From Candidatus Krumholzibacteriia bacterium (GTDB lineage: Bacteria; Krumholzibacteriota; Krumholzibacteriia; Krumholzibacteriales; Krumholzibacteriaceae), in contig JAPLKY010000245.1 of NCBI GenBank assembly GCA_026387805.1, forward strand, positions 1 through 10,830: DNA of 10,830 nt, in the 5' to 3' direction. Positions 1-6,483 of this stretch are shown here, one piece after another (the first letter of the stretch is position 1; each line of letters starts with the position of its first letter). Both the position numbers and the translations under genes were made by a program. The notes beneath the pieces were generated by a model that saw only the letters and a program-made list of their open reading frames with translations, was not told the origin of the DNA and searched no databases.

Positions 1-1
1 C

Positions 2-70
2 GTCGAAGAGACCGGTCGACCTGTCGGCCTCATCCACATCCACGACATCGTCCGCGAGGGGTTGAAATAG
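2..70 (+). CDS. kdsD: Arabinose-5-phosphate isomerase, C-terminal end (partial)
   Basis: Only the last 22 codons and the TAG stop are present; the gene starts before the window. The visible peptide ends GRPVGLIHIHDIVREGLK, which matches the last strand and helix of the second CBS domain of KdsD/KpsF isomerases (typically G-x-x-H-x-H-D-L-L-R). KdsD converts ribulose 5-phosphate to arabinose 5-phosphate, the first step of Kdo synthesis for LPS. The lipid A acylation and LPS export genes that follow fit this reading. Other CBS-domain proteins can end in a similar way, so the call rests on motif plus context. The family-typical neighbour kdsC does not follow; a 213-bp intergenic region does. Confidence 0.72.
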   Translation, partial: VEETGRPVGLIHIHDIVREGLK

Positions 71-170
71 GGCGCGGGCGGTCGGTGAGGCGGATTTATC
101 TGGAATGGTGATAATAAGTTAGCCAGTGCGATTTCCCTTTGGGCTCGATAGTCCGCAAAATGGCCCCGGA

Positions 171-230
171 GTTCCTCATAATTCCCTGTAATTGCTTGAA
201 GTTACCTATCATTCCTTATTGTTCCGCCAC
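171..230 (+). repeat. Six tandem degenerate 10-bp repeats, consensus RTTNCY at each decamer start
   Basis: Decamers starting at 171, 181, 191, 201, 211 and 221 all begin with R-T-T-N-C. Positions 2, 3 and 5 are identical in all six, and position 6 is a pyrimidine in five of six. The remaining four positions are degenerate. The exact 10-bp period would place the RTTNC cores on one face of the DNA helix. The array ends 2 bp before the sigma54-type promoter. It could be a multi-site binding region for an activator or repressor, or a bent upstream element. No known family is recognised. Confidence 0.45.
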
Positions 231-232
231 TT

Positions 233-249
233 TGGCATAATTGTTGCTT
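233..249 (+). promoter_or_regulatory. Putative sigma54 (RpoN) promoter
   Basis: The sequence is TGGCAT, five bases, then TTGCTT, against the sigma54 consensus TGGCAC-N5-TTGCW. The invariant GG (234-235) and GC (246-247) are present with the required 12-bp offset. The predicted start of transcription is near 259. The site precedes a gene run that includes rpoN itself (2537-3991), which suggests autoregulation. The match is visual only. A sigma54 promoter also needs an enhancer-binding protein, and no such gene or typical distant enhancer is visible here. Confidence 0.5.
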
Positions 250-276
250 GACAGATGCGGAAACTTGGATTATAAA
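248..276 (+). promoter_or_regulatory. Putative sigma70-type promoter, near consensus
   Basis: A perfect -35 box TTGACA (248-253) is followed by a 17-bp spacer and the -10 box TATAAA (271-276; 5 of 6 to consensus). The predicted start of transcription is about 282-284, at or next to the GTG start codon of the lpxL-like gene, so this transcript would have no leader. The -35 box begins within the -12 element of the sigma54-type site, so the two polymerase forms could not bind together. This is the best housekeeping promoter I see and probably drives the lpxL-lptC-lptB-rpoN run. Confidence 0.65.
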
Positions 277-283
277 ACCTTAA

Positions 284-1099
284 GTGAAGCGAAAGATTCG
301 AAGATGGGTCGCCTATCTTTTTATACAAGCGCTCATACTGTTCACGCGGCTCATGCCGCGACAGAGGGGGCTTGCGTTCTTCGCGTTTCTGGGCGGAGTC
401 GCCCATCGGTCCTACCGGAAGGACTTCATAGCGCTCGCCCGCAACGCATACGACGCGCTGAGGCTCATCTATCTGCCGAAGGGAAAGATACTCCGGCTCT
501 GCGCCGTCGAGGGAGAGGAGCACCTGGCCGGCGCGCTCCGTTCGGGGAGAGGGATCATTGGGCTGACGGGGCATATCGGATGCTGGGAGCTGCTGGCGGC
601 CTATTTCTCGAGCAAGGGGTATCCGGTGAGCGTCATCTATAGGGATATGAAGGACGAGAGGCTCGAATCCCTGCTCGTGGGAATGAGGCGCCGCCACGGC
701 GTTACGTCGATCCCGCGCGGGGCGAGCGCGCTGTCCGCCTACAAGGCCCTCAAGCGCGGCGAGATACTCGCGATGCTCATCGATCAGGATATCGACGTCG
801 ACGGGCTCTTCGTTCCGTTCTTCGGCGTTCCGGCCCATACGCCGCGGGGCGCCGCGGCGTTCGCGCTGAGGAGCGGCGCGGCCATCGTGCCGCTTGCGAT
901 TCACATGCAGCCCGACGGGAGCCATCGCGTCACGGTGCTTCCCGAGCTCGAAAAGCCGTCCGCCGACCTCCCCGAGGGGGAGCGGATCGACGAGCTCACG
1001 AGGAGCTGCGCGCGGGCCGTCGAAGGGCTCATCAGGATATATCCGCAGCAATGGGTGTGGTTCCACGATCGCTGGAGGAAAGGTGAGCAGGTCAGCTGA
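284..1099 (+). CDS. LpxL/HtrB-like lipid A acyltransferase
   Basis: Product of 271 aa in the LpxL/LpxM (lysophospholipid acyltransferase) family. Members transfer a secondary acyl chain from acyl-ACP to Kdo2-lipid A at the inner face of the inner membrane. A basic start (MKRKIRR) is followed by a hydrophobic anchor at about residues 9-22. The catalytic H-X4-E motif is H97-IGCW-E102. The family block D-Q-D...FVPFFGVPAHTPRGAAAFALRSGAAIVP lies at about residues 168-207. The frame is closed by TAA at 281-283, so GTG 284 is the most upstream start; there is no clear Shine-Dalgarno. Compared with LpxL proteins of about 300 aa, the stretch around residues 38-60, which usually holds an N-L-x-x-A-F segment, looks short. 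Which acyl position it modifies cannot be told. It ends 2 nt before lptC. Confidence 0.83.
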   Translation: MKRKIRRWVAYLFIQALILFTRLMPRQRGLAFFAFLGGVAHRSYRKDFIALARNAYDALRLIYLPKGKILRLCAVEGEEHLAGALRSGRGIIGLTGHIGCWELLAAYFSSKGYPVSVIYRDMKDERLESLLVGMRRRHGVTSIPRGASALSAYKALKRGEILAMLIDQDIDVDGLFVPFFGVPAHTPRGAAAFALRSGAAIVPLAIHMQPDGSHRVTVLPELEKPSADLPEGERIDELTRSCARAVEGLIRIYPQQWVWFHDRWRKGEQVS

Positions 1100-1100
1100 T

Positions 1101-1712
1101 ATGGATCTCTTGAGGATAATAAATCGCGGCGCGCTGATCCTCCTGGCCCTGTGCCTGGCGGCGGCAGCCGTGTCCTGCCAGGGCAGGGACAAGGATAAGG
1201 GATCGATCGCGACGGCGGACGTTCCGGATCAGGAATTCTCCGACTTTACGACGGTGGAGAGCGATTCGGCGCTCGTTCGCTGGATTCTCAAGTCCCCCGT
1301 CGCCCGCGTCTACAGCGCGCGGAGACTCCTCGTGACCGACGATCCGCGCATCGAGTTCTTCGACGAGTTCGGGCAGCTCGCTTCGATCCTCACGTCGGAC
1401 AAGGGAGAATACAACCAGGTCACGCACGATCTCACCGCGCTCGGGCACGTCGTGATCAAGAGCGTCGAAGGCTACGTGCTCGAAACGGAGAGTCTCGTCT
1501 GGGTCGAGAAGCTCGGCGAGATACATTCTGAGGATTTCGTGAAATTCACGAGAGGCGCCGACGTTCTCACGGGATACGGGCTCCGCGGAGACCCGGGGCT
1601 GAAAGACGTGGAGATCAAGCGGAACGTCAAGGCGTATCTGCGGGACGAGGACGGTATGCTCAAGGGAGAGATCGAGAAGGATGCGAAATCGGGGGGTGCG
1701 CGGGGTGAATGA
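1101..1712 (+). CDS. lptC: LPS export system periplasmic protein LptC
   Basis: Product of 203 aa. Residues 1-30 form a signal peptide or anchor: a basic patch, a hydrophobic stretch (ALILLALCLAAAAV), then S-C. The AVSC sequence resembles a lipobox, so this LptC may be a lipoprotein rather than the classical single-span form. The rest is a beta-rich jellyroll with features of LptC: variable-length strands, an alternating D-x-x-x-V-x-G-x-V pattern, and a late block with FTRGADVLTGYGLRGDP (residues about 152-168). LptC links the LptB2FG transporter to LptA in the periplasmic LPS bridge. An AGGT lies 8 nt before the ATG. It is followed directly by lptB, but lptA, usually between them, is missing, and the protein is too short to be an LptC-LptA fusion. 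Confidence 0.82.
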   Translation: MDLLRIINRGALILLALCLAAAAVSCQGRDKDKGSIATADVPDQEFSDFTTVESDSALVRWILKSPVARVYSARRLLVTDDPRIEFFDEFGQLASILTSDKGEYNQVTHDLTALGHVVIKSVEGYVLETESLVWVEKLGEIHSEDFVKFTRGADVLTGYGLRGDPGLKDVEIKRNVKAYLRDEDGMLKGEIEKDAKSGGARGE

Positions 1713-2514
1713 AGCGCGGCGGGAGCCGATGAGAGACGACGAAGAGACCGTGCCGGCCGCCGGCGGAAGCGATATCGCGCCGTCGATCGACGGAACGGGC
1801 CTTTCCTGCGACCGTCTCGTCAAGGTCTACGGCAAACGTCGCGTCGTGAACGAGGTCTCGATCAAGGTCTCGAAGGGGGAGATCGTCGGCCTTCTCGGGC
1901 CGAACGGCGCCGGGAAGACCACGTGCTTCTACATCCTCGTCGGGATGATCCGCCCCGAGGGGGGCTCGGTGAACCTCGACGGCGTCGATATCACGAAGCT
2001 CCCCATGTACAAGCGGGCGCGCAAGGGCATCGGGTACCTTCCCCAGGAGGCTTCGATATTCAGGCGGCTTTCGGTCGAGGACAACCTCATGGCGATTCTC
2101 GAGACGATTCCCCTTTCGAAAGCGGAGCGCACGCGAAGGCGCGAAGCGCTTCTCGAGGAGCTCGGCATCGCGCACCTGCGGAAGAGCTACGGCTACCAGC
2201 TCTCGGGAGGCGAGCGCCGAAGGGTCGAGATCACGCGATCGCTCGTCACGGAGCCCTCCTTCATGCTGCTAGACGAGCCGTTCGCCGGTATCGATCCGAT
2301 CACCGTGCAGGACCTCCAGGGGATCGTGCGGAAGCTCAAGGAGCGCGGCCTCGGCGTCCTCATAACCGATCATAACGTGCGCGAGACGCTCTCGATCACG
2401 GACCGCTCCTACATCATGTACGACGGAAAGATCTTGCGTTCGGGAACGGGCGATCAGCTCGCCAACGACCCGGACATTCGCGAAATATATCTCGGTGAGG
2501 CGTTTCGACTCTAA
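1681..2514 (+). CDS. lptB: LPS export ABC transporter ATP-binding protein LptB
   Basis: Cytoplasmic ATPase that powers LPS extraction by LptB2FG. Numbered from ATG 1681: Walker A GPNGAGKTT (73-81), ABC signature LSGGERRRVEI (from 174), Walker B FMLLDEP (D198, E199) and H-loop H231 within ITDHNVRE. The ending IYLGEAFRL is diagnostic of LptB (E. coli-type ends YLGEDFRL). The first 35-40 residues are an extra, low-conservation leader compared with typical LptB. The start is unresolved: ATG 1681 (overlaps lptC by 32 bp, AGGGAG 12 nt upstream), GTG 1705 (8-bp overlap) or ATG 1729 (GGGAG only 3 nt upstream). The longest form is given. It is followed by rpoN after 22 nt, a classic lptB-rpoN junction. 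Confidence 0.95.
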   Translation: MRNRGVRGVNEARREPMRDDEETVPAAGGSDIAPSIDGTGLSCDRLVKVYGKRRVVNEVSIKVSKGEIVGLLGPNGAGKTTCFYILVGMIRPEGGSVNLDGVDITKLPMYKRARKGIGYLPQEASIFRRLSVEDNLMAILETIPLSKAERTRRREALLEELGIAHLRKSYGYQLSGGERRRVEITRSLVTEPSFMLLDEPFAGIDPITVQDLQGIVRKLKERGLGVLITDHNVRETLSITDRSYIMYDGKILRSGTGDQLANDPDIREIYLGEAFRL

Positions 2515-2536
2515 ATAAGAACAGGACGGCACTGGC

Positions 2537-3991
2537 ATGGATATGAAAATCGGACTCAACGTCGGACTGCAGCAACGTCTCGTGATGACGCCGAAGCTCC
2601 AGCAGGCGCTCAAGCTCCTGCAGATGCCGACCCTCGAGCTGCAGCAGGTGCTCAAGCAGGAGGTCCTCCAGAATCCGCTCCTCGAGGAAATCGACGACGC
2701 GGACATGGAAGCGGACGAGGAAGAGCCCGCGACGGAGGAGCTCGCCGAGCGCAAGACCGAAGAGCAGCAGGCCAAGCTCGCCGAGACCGAGGCGGAGAGC
2801 GAAGAGGCGAAGAAGGAGAGGGTCGAGTTCGACGACTACTTCGAGTCGAGCTACGGCCTGGGGGACGGCTTCGCGAACGAGGAGGAACGGGAGGATTTCG
2901 TCGAACGCGTTCCCGTCGCGAAGCAGAGCTTCGTCGAGTATCTCATGAGCCAGATGAGACTCGTCACGGAGGACGTGAAGACGCTCGAGGTCGGCGAGTA
3001 CATCGTCGGGAGCCTCGACGATTCGGGCTACCTCACGGCCGGTCTCAGGGAGATCGCCGATTCGTGCCGCACGACCGAAGAGGAAGTCGAGCGCGTTATC
3101 AGGATAATCCAGACCTTCGATCCGATCGGGGTCGGCGCGCGCGACCTCAAGGAATGCCTCCTCATCCAGCTCGAGGCCAAGGGCATGGGCGACACGCTGG
3201 CCGCGCGCATCGTTCGCGACCACTTCGAGGAATTCAAGCAGAAGAAATACCTGGACCTGAGCAAGGCGCTCAAGGTGTCCATGAAGGAGATACAGGAGGA
3301 ATCGCACGTCATCGGCAAGCTCAACCCGAAACCGGGTCTCGACATCCTCGTCGACGAGCCGAAGTACGTCATCCCCGACCTCGTCGTCGACCGCGTCGGC
3401 GAACGGTACATCATCTCGCTCAACGACCGGAATATTCCCCGCCTCAGGATCAGCTCGTCGTACCGCGACGAGCTCCAGCAGAACGTCGAGCTCGACACCG
3501 AGGCGAAGGATTTCATCCAGAGCCGCCTCAAGAACGCGAAATGGCTCATCCAGACGATCGAGCAGCGCCGGCGCACGATGATCAAGGTGATGGAGGCGAT
3601 CGTCGAGGAGCAGAAGGAGTTCTTCGAGAAGGGAGCGGCGTTCCTCAGGCCGCTCACCCTCCAGCAGGTGGCGAGCAGGATCAGCATGCACGAATCGACC
3701 GTGAGCCGCGTGACGACGAACAAGTACGTCCAGACGCCCCGCGGCGTGTACGAGCTCAAGTATTTCTTCAGCTCGAGCCTGAGCACCGAGGGAGGCGATG
3801 AGGTTTCCGCGAAGAGCGCCAAGATGAAGATCAAGGGCATCATCGCCAAGGAGGACACGCGAAGGCCCTTGAGCGATCAGAAGATCGCGGATATACTGAA
3901 GAAGGACGGTCTCATCATCGCGCGCCGGACCGTCGCGAAGTACAGGGAGCAGCTCGGTGTACTCCCGGCCCGGCATCGAAAGCAGTATTGA
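2537..3991 (+). CDS. rpoN: RNA polymerase sigma-54 factor RpoN
   Basis: Product of 484 aa, a normal length. Region I (about 1-55) is Gln/Leu-rich (MDMKIGLNVGLQQRLVMTPK and on) and binds activators and the -12 fork. Region II (about 55-115) is a strongly acidic linker. The core-binding domain follows (about 120-330). A helix-turn-helix starts near L373 (LTLQQVASRISMHESTVSRV). The C-terminal RpoN box is ARRTVAKYR at 462-470, which reads the -24 element. The start ATG 2537 has AGGACGG 7 nt upstream; a second ATG two codons later is also possible. The factor directs transcription from GG/GC promoters with bEBP activators. It lies between lptB and, after a 31-bp gap, the broken lipA; hpf comes next. 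Confidence 0.97.
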   Translation: MDMKIGLNVGLQQRLVMTPKLQQALKLLQMPTLELQQVLKQEVLQNPLLEEIDDADMEADEEEPATEELAERKTEEQQAKLAETEAESEEAKKERVEFDDYFESSYGLGDGFANEEEREDFVERVPVAKQSFVEYLMSQMRLVTEDVKTLEVGEYIVGSLDDSGYLTAGLREIADSCRTTEEEVERVIRIIQTFDPIGVGARDLKECLLIQLEAKGMGDTLAARIVRDHFEEFKQKKYLDLSKALKVSMKEIQEESHVIGKLNPKPGLDILVDEPKYVIPDLVVDRVGERYIISLNDRNIPRLRISSSYRDELQQNVELDTEAKDFIQSRLKNAKWLIQTIEQRRRTMIKVMEAIVEEQKEFFEKGAAFLRPLTLQQVASRISMHESTVSRVTTNKYVQTPRGVYELKYFFSSSLSTEGGDEVSAKSAKMKIKGIIAKEDTRRPLSDQKIADILKKDGLIIARRTVAKYREQLGVLPARHRKQY

Positions 3992-3993
3992 GC

Positions 3994-4019
3994 ATAACCG
4001 GACGCAAGGTTATCGATAA
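3994..4019 (+). promoter_or_regulatory. Overlapping short inverted repeats before lipA
   Basis: ATAACC (3994-3999) and GGTTAT (4008-4013) form a 6-bp stem with an 8-nt loop. The 3' arm overlaps a perfect 10-bp palindrome TTATCGATAA (4010-4019), which ends 3 nt before the lipA ATG. There is no U-tract, so it is not a standard terminator. It could be an operator or a structure that limits lipA translation; chance cannot be excluded. Confidence 0.25.
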
Positions 4020-4022
4020 TAC

Positions 4023-4885
4023 ATGACTGTATCGACAAAGTCTCGCCGATCCGAGCGCCTTCCCGACTGGCTGCAGAGGCGGATTCCCCTGCTCGGGGAA
4101 TGCGGCCCCGTCGAAAGCGTCGTCCGCGGAAACGATCTTCACACGGTATGCCGCGAAGCCCTCTGTAATGCTACTCGCGGCGGCGGGCGACCTTTCTCAT
4201 CCTCGGCGGCGTCTGCACGCGCGGATGCCGCTTCTGCGCGGTCTCGCGGGGCACGCCGCAACCCCCCGACTCCGAAGAGCCCATGCGGATCGCGCGGGCG
4301 GCGAGCCTGATGAATCTCGAGAACGTCATCGTGACATCGGTCACGAGGGACGATCTGCGCGACGGGGGGGCGCACGCCTTCGCCGAGACGGTGCGCGCGC
4401 TCAAACGCCTCGAGAACCCGCCCGTCGTCGAGGTACTCGTCCCCGATTTCGGCGGCGATCTCGAGTCGCTCGCGGTGGTTCTCGCCGCGGGCCCCGAGAT
4501 TATCTCTCACAACGTCGAAACGGTTCGCCGCCTCTACGCGACGGTGCGCAAGGGCGCCGATTACGACAGATCGCTGTTTCTTCTTTCGGAATCGAAACTG
4601 ATTCGCCCGGGGGTGATCACGAAGTCTTCGTTGATACTCGGGCTGGGTGAAACGACCGAGGAGGTGCTGGAAGCCTTTCGGGATCTGAGACGTTCGTCGG
4701 TCGACTGCCTGACGGTCGGCCAGTACATGCGCCCGGGAATCGGGCAGATCCGCGTTCGGAGCTATATCCCTCCCGAACGCTTCGACTGGTTCAGGGAGGA
4801 GGCGCTCGCCATGGGCTTCCGCGACGTGGCCGCCGGGCCGCTCGTGCGGAGCTCGTACCAGGAGGTCCGTCTCGGTCTCCAGTAG
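4023..4885 (+). pseudogene. lipA: Lipoyl synthase, disrupted by a 13-nt net deletion
   Basis: Radical-SAM enzyme family that inserts two sulfurs into octanoyl groups on lipoate-dependent enzymes. The 5' frame from ATG 4023 gives the LipA N-terminus (LPDWLQRRIPLLGE, then LHTVCREALC). Family members continue C-P-N-x-x-E-C after this. Here TGT (4164-4166) is followed by only AA and then TGC (4169-4171) in another frame, so five codons (15 nt) are replaced by 2 nt. From TGC the second frame reads like normal LipA: ATFLILGGVCTRGCRFCAV with the C-X3-C-X2-C cluster (Cys codons at 4214, 4226, 4235), MNLENVIVTSVTRDDL, and the C-terminal RSSY at 4847-4858 that supplies the Ser ligand. The second frame has TAA at 4166-4168 and its first ATG is 4283, after both cysteine motifs. 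As written no intact enzyme is made. A real lesion or an assembly error are both possible. Confidence 0.85.
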
Positions 4886-4917
4886 GGATGACGACAGAGC
4901 GAAGGGTAGAAGACGCG

Positions 4918-4924
4918 AGGAGGT
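4918..4924 (+). promoter_or_regulatory. Consensus Shine-Dalgarno of hpf
   Basis: AGGAGGT, complementary to the usual 16S rRNA 3' end, stands 5 nt before ATG 4930. It is the best ribosome binding site in the window and suggests strong translation of hpf. It also fixes the hpf start. Confidence 0.8.
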
Positions 4925-4929
4925 AACGT

Positions 4930-5475
4930 ATGAAGCTTACGACAACCGCACGGCATTTCGAAGCGACGCCCGAGCTCGTTACGTTCGCCGAGAGCAAGAT
5001 ACGGAAACTGAAACGGTTCTGGGACCAGATTCTCAACGTCGAAGCGATCATGTCGGTGGAGAAATTCCGCCACATCGCCGAGATCAAGGTCCACGTGAAC
5101 GGCCACGACTTTTCCGCCAAGGAAGAATCCGACGACATGTACGCCTCGATCGAGAAGTCGGTGAAGAATCTCGAAAAGCAGATGAAGAAGTTCAAGGGCA
5201 AGCTCATTCTCAACGCTCACGGGCACCGCAAGGGGGTCTTCAAATCGGAGACCCGCGAGAAGGTGATCGGCTCGGCGAGCGTCGGCTCGGTCAAGGGGCT
5301 CGAGGTCATCGAGGAGGTTGCCCACGGTATTCGCGACCTGAGCGTCGAGGCGGCGATCGTTCTCATGGAAGACGAAGAGCACAACTTTATGCTGTTCAAT
5401 GACACGGAATCGGGTAAACTGAGCATCGTGTACCGAAGGGCCGACGGAAATTACGGATTGCTCGAGAAATTCTAG
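4930..5475 (+). CDS. hpf: Ribosome hibernation promoting factor, long form
   Basis: Product of 181 aa with both domains of long HPF. The N-terminal domain (about 1-100: MKLTTTARHFEATPELVTFAESKI, then the IEKSVKNLEKQMKKFKGK helix) sits in the mRNA/tRNA channel of the 30S subunit. A linker follows. The C-terminal dimerisation domain (about 125-181) ends IVYRRADGNYGLLEKF, close to the family's VVYRR-DGNYGLI-P ending. Long HPF joins two 70S ribosomes into inactive 100S particles in starvation. It follows the lipA remnant by 44 bp and precedes hprK by 27 bp. The rpoN-hpf neighbourhood is widely conserved, with lipA the unusual insertion here. The long form is usual outside enteric bacteria. Confidence 0.95.
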   Translation: MKLTTTARHFEATPELVTFAESKIRKLKRFWDQILNVEAIMSVEKFRHIAEIKVHVNGHDFSAKEESDDMYASIEKSVKNLEKQMKKFKGKLILNAHGHRKGVFKSETREKVIGSASVGSVKGLEVIEEVAHGIRDLSVEAAIVLMEDEEHNFMLFNDTESGKLSIVYRRADGNYGLLEKF

Positions 5476-5491
5476 GACGGTTCCGAATCCC

Positions 5492-5498
5492 AGGCGGT
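5492..5498 (+). promoter_or_regulatory. Shine-Dalgarno deciding the hprK start
   Basis: AGGCGGT lies 4 nt before ATG 5503. It overlaps the alternative in-frame GTG at 5497, which has no usable site of its own (AGGACGG at 5474-5480 is 16 nt away). This favours ATG 5503. Confidence 0.6.
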
Positions 5499-5502
5499 GA
5501 GT

Positions 5503-6483
5503 ATGGAGGATTCTCTTCGCTACGTGTACCCGGTCGACCAGCTCTACGACGAATGCAAGGATGAGTTCAAGCTCGAGGTTCTGACGCCGGGCCTCGCGAG
5601 CCCCCTGCAGATCACCGTGCCCGATATACACCGTCCCGCGTTCGCGCTCACCGGATTCATGGAGTTCTTTCTCCACGATCGGATCCAGCTCATCGGCGAG
5701 ACCGAGACGGTGTACCTGTCGTCGCTCAACCAGGCCCAGCAGCGCGAGGCCCTGATGAGGCTCTTCTCGAAGCCGCTGCCCTGCATCATCATAACGAAGA
5801 GGCTCGAGCCGATTCCGGACCTCGTTCCGCTCGCGACCGAGCACGGCATTCCGGTAATCCGCACGGCGCTCCCGACCACGCCGTTCCTCCACATGCTCGC
5901 CGATCATCTCGAGGACGTTTTCGCGCCGCGCATGTCGGTTCACGCCTCGCTCGTCGACGTGTACGGGGTCGGACTCCTCATCTCGGGGCAGAGCGGAATC
6001 GGGAAGTCCGAGATAGCGCTCGATCTCGTCGAGCGGGGGCACCGGCTCGTCGCCGACGACGTCGTCGAGATCATCAGGCGCGGCAACGTGATCATCGGAA
6101 AGGGCTCCGAGCACCTGCGGCACTTCATGGAGATCCGCGGCATCGGGATCATCAACGTCATGGACATCTTCGGCATTCGCGCGGTGCGCGTTCAAAAGCG
6201 CATCGAGGTGGAGGTGCGGCTCGAGGTCTGGGATCCGAAGAAAGACTGGGACCGGCTCGGCCTCGACGAGAAATACGTCGACTTTCTCGGGACGAAGATC
6301 CGGCAGGTCGTGATACCGATCTATCCGGGCAAGAACATCACGGTCATCGCGGAGAGCATTTCCCTCAACCACATGCTCAAGGTGTACGGGATCGATGCCG
6401 CGAAACGGTTCAACAAGCAACTCATCGACATGATGGAGAGCGATCGCAAGACAAGGCGATACCTCAAATACGATACGGAATGA
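5503..6483 (+). CDS. hprK: HPr kinase/phosphorylase
   Basis: Product of 326 aa. HprK phosphorylates HPr on Ser46 using ATP or PPi and reverses this with phosphate, setting PTS and carbon or nitrogen signalling state. The N-terminal domain (about 1-135) is the family's regulatory domain. The C-terminal kinase holds conserved H147 in HASLVDVYGVG, the P-loop GQSGIGKS (162-169), the RGHRLVADDVVEI block, and the HprK signature MEIRGIGIINV starting at M209. All catalytic elements look intact. GTG 5497 would add two residues. Its stop overlaps the EIIA start in ATGA, so the two are coupled. Its substrate HPr is in the same window with Ser46 present. rapZ, a common neighbour in related clusters, is absent here. 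Confidence 0.97.
   Translation: MEDSLRYVYPVDQLYDECKDEFKLEVLTPGLASPLQITVPDIHRPAFALTGFMEFFLHDRIQLIGETETVYLSSLNQAQQREALMRLFSKPLPCIIITKRLEPIPDLVPLATEHGIPVIRTALPTTPFLHMLADHLEDVFAPRMSVHASLVDVYGVGLLISGQSGIGKSEIALDLVERGHRLVADDVVEIIRRGNVIIGKGSEHLRHFMEIRGIGIINVMDIFGIRAVRVQKRIEVEVRLEVWDPKKDWDRLGLDEKYVDFLGTKIRQVVIPIYPGKNITVIAESISLNHMLKVYGIDAAKRFNKQLIDMMESDRKTRRYLKYDTE

Larger units (their letters stand above)
71..283 (+). promoter_or_regulatory. Intergenic regulatory region between kdsD and the lpxL-like gene
   Basis: This 213-bp stretch is the only sizeable gap in the window and is visibly richer in A/T than the flanking genes. I see no convincing ORF or RNA gene in it. It holds the phased 10-bp repeats (171-230), a sigma54-type promoter (233-249) and a sigma70-type promoter (248-276), listed separately. 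No clear terminator hairpin for kdsD is visible, so read-through from kdsD remains possible. Confidence 0.6.

Noticed and set aside
241..642. ORF of 133 codons from TTG 241
   Set aside because: It overlaps the promoter and the acyltransferase in another frame and has no recognisable content.
2414..3976. Long antisense ORF of 520 codons opposite rpoN
   Set aside because: It mirrors rpoN codons, with Leu/Glu/Asp/Arg-rich sequence and no domain. rpoN itself is unambiguous.
4160..4175. Programmed ribosomal frameshift in lipA
   Set aside because: There is no slippery heptamer, and a frameshift could not restore the five missing residues between the second and third cysteines.
4283..4885. Independent short radical-SAM gene starting at ATG 4283
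   Set aside because: It begins after both cysteine motifs, has no catalytic cluster, and joins seamlessly in homology to the sequence upstream. It is the 3' part of broken lipA.
4762..6420. Long antisense ORF of 552 codons opposite lipA, hpf and hprK
   Set aside because: It is antisense to three recognised genes, shows low-complexity, charged sequence rich in H, D, E, R and L, and has no recognisable domain. High-GC codon use keeps the opposite strand free of stops.
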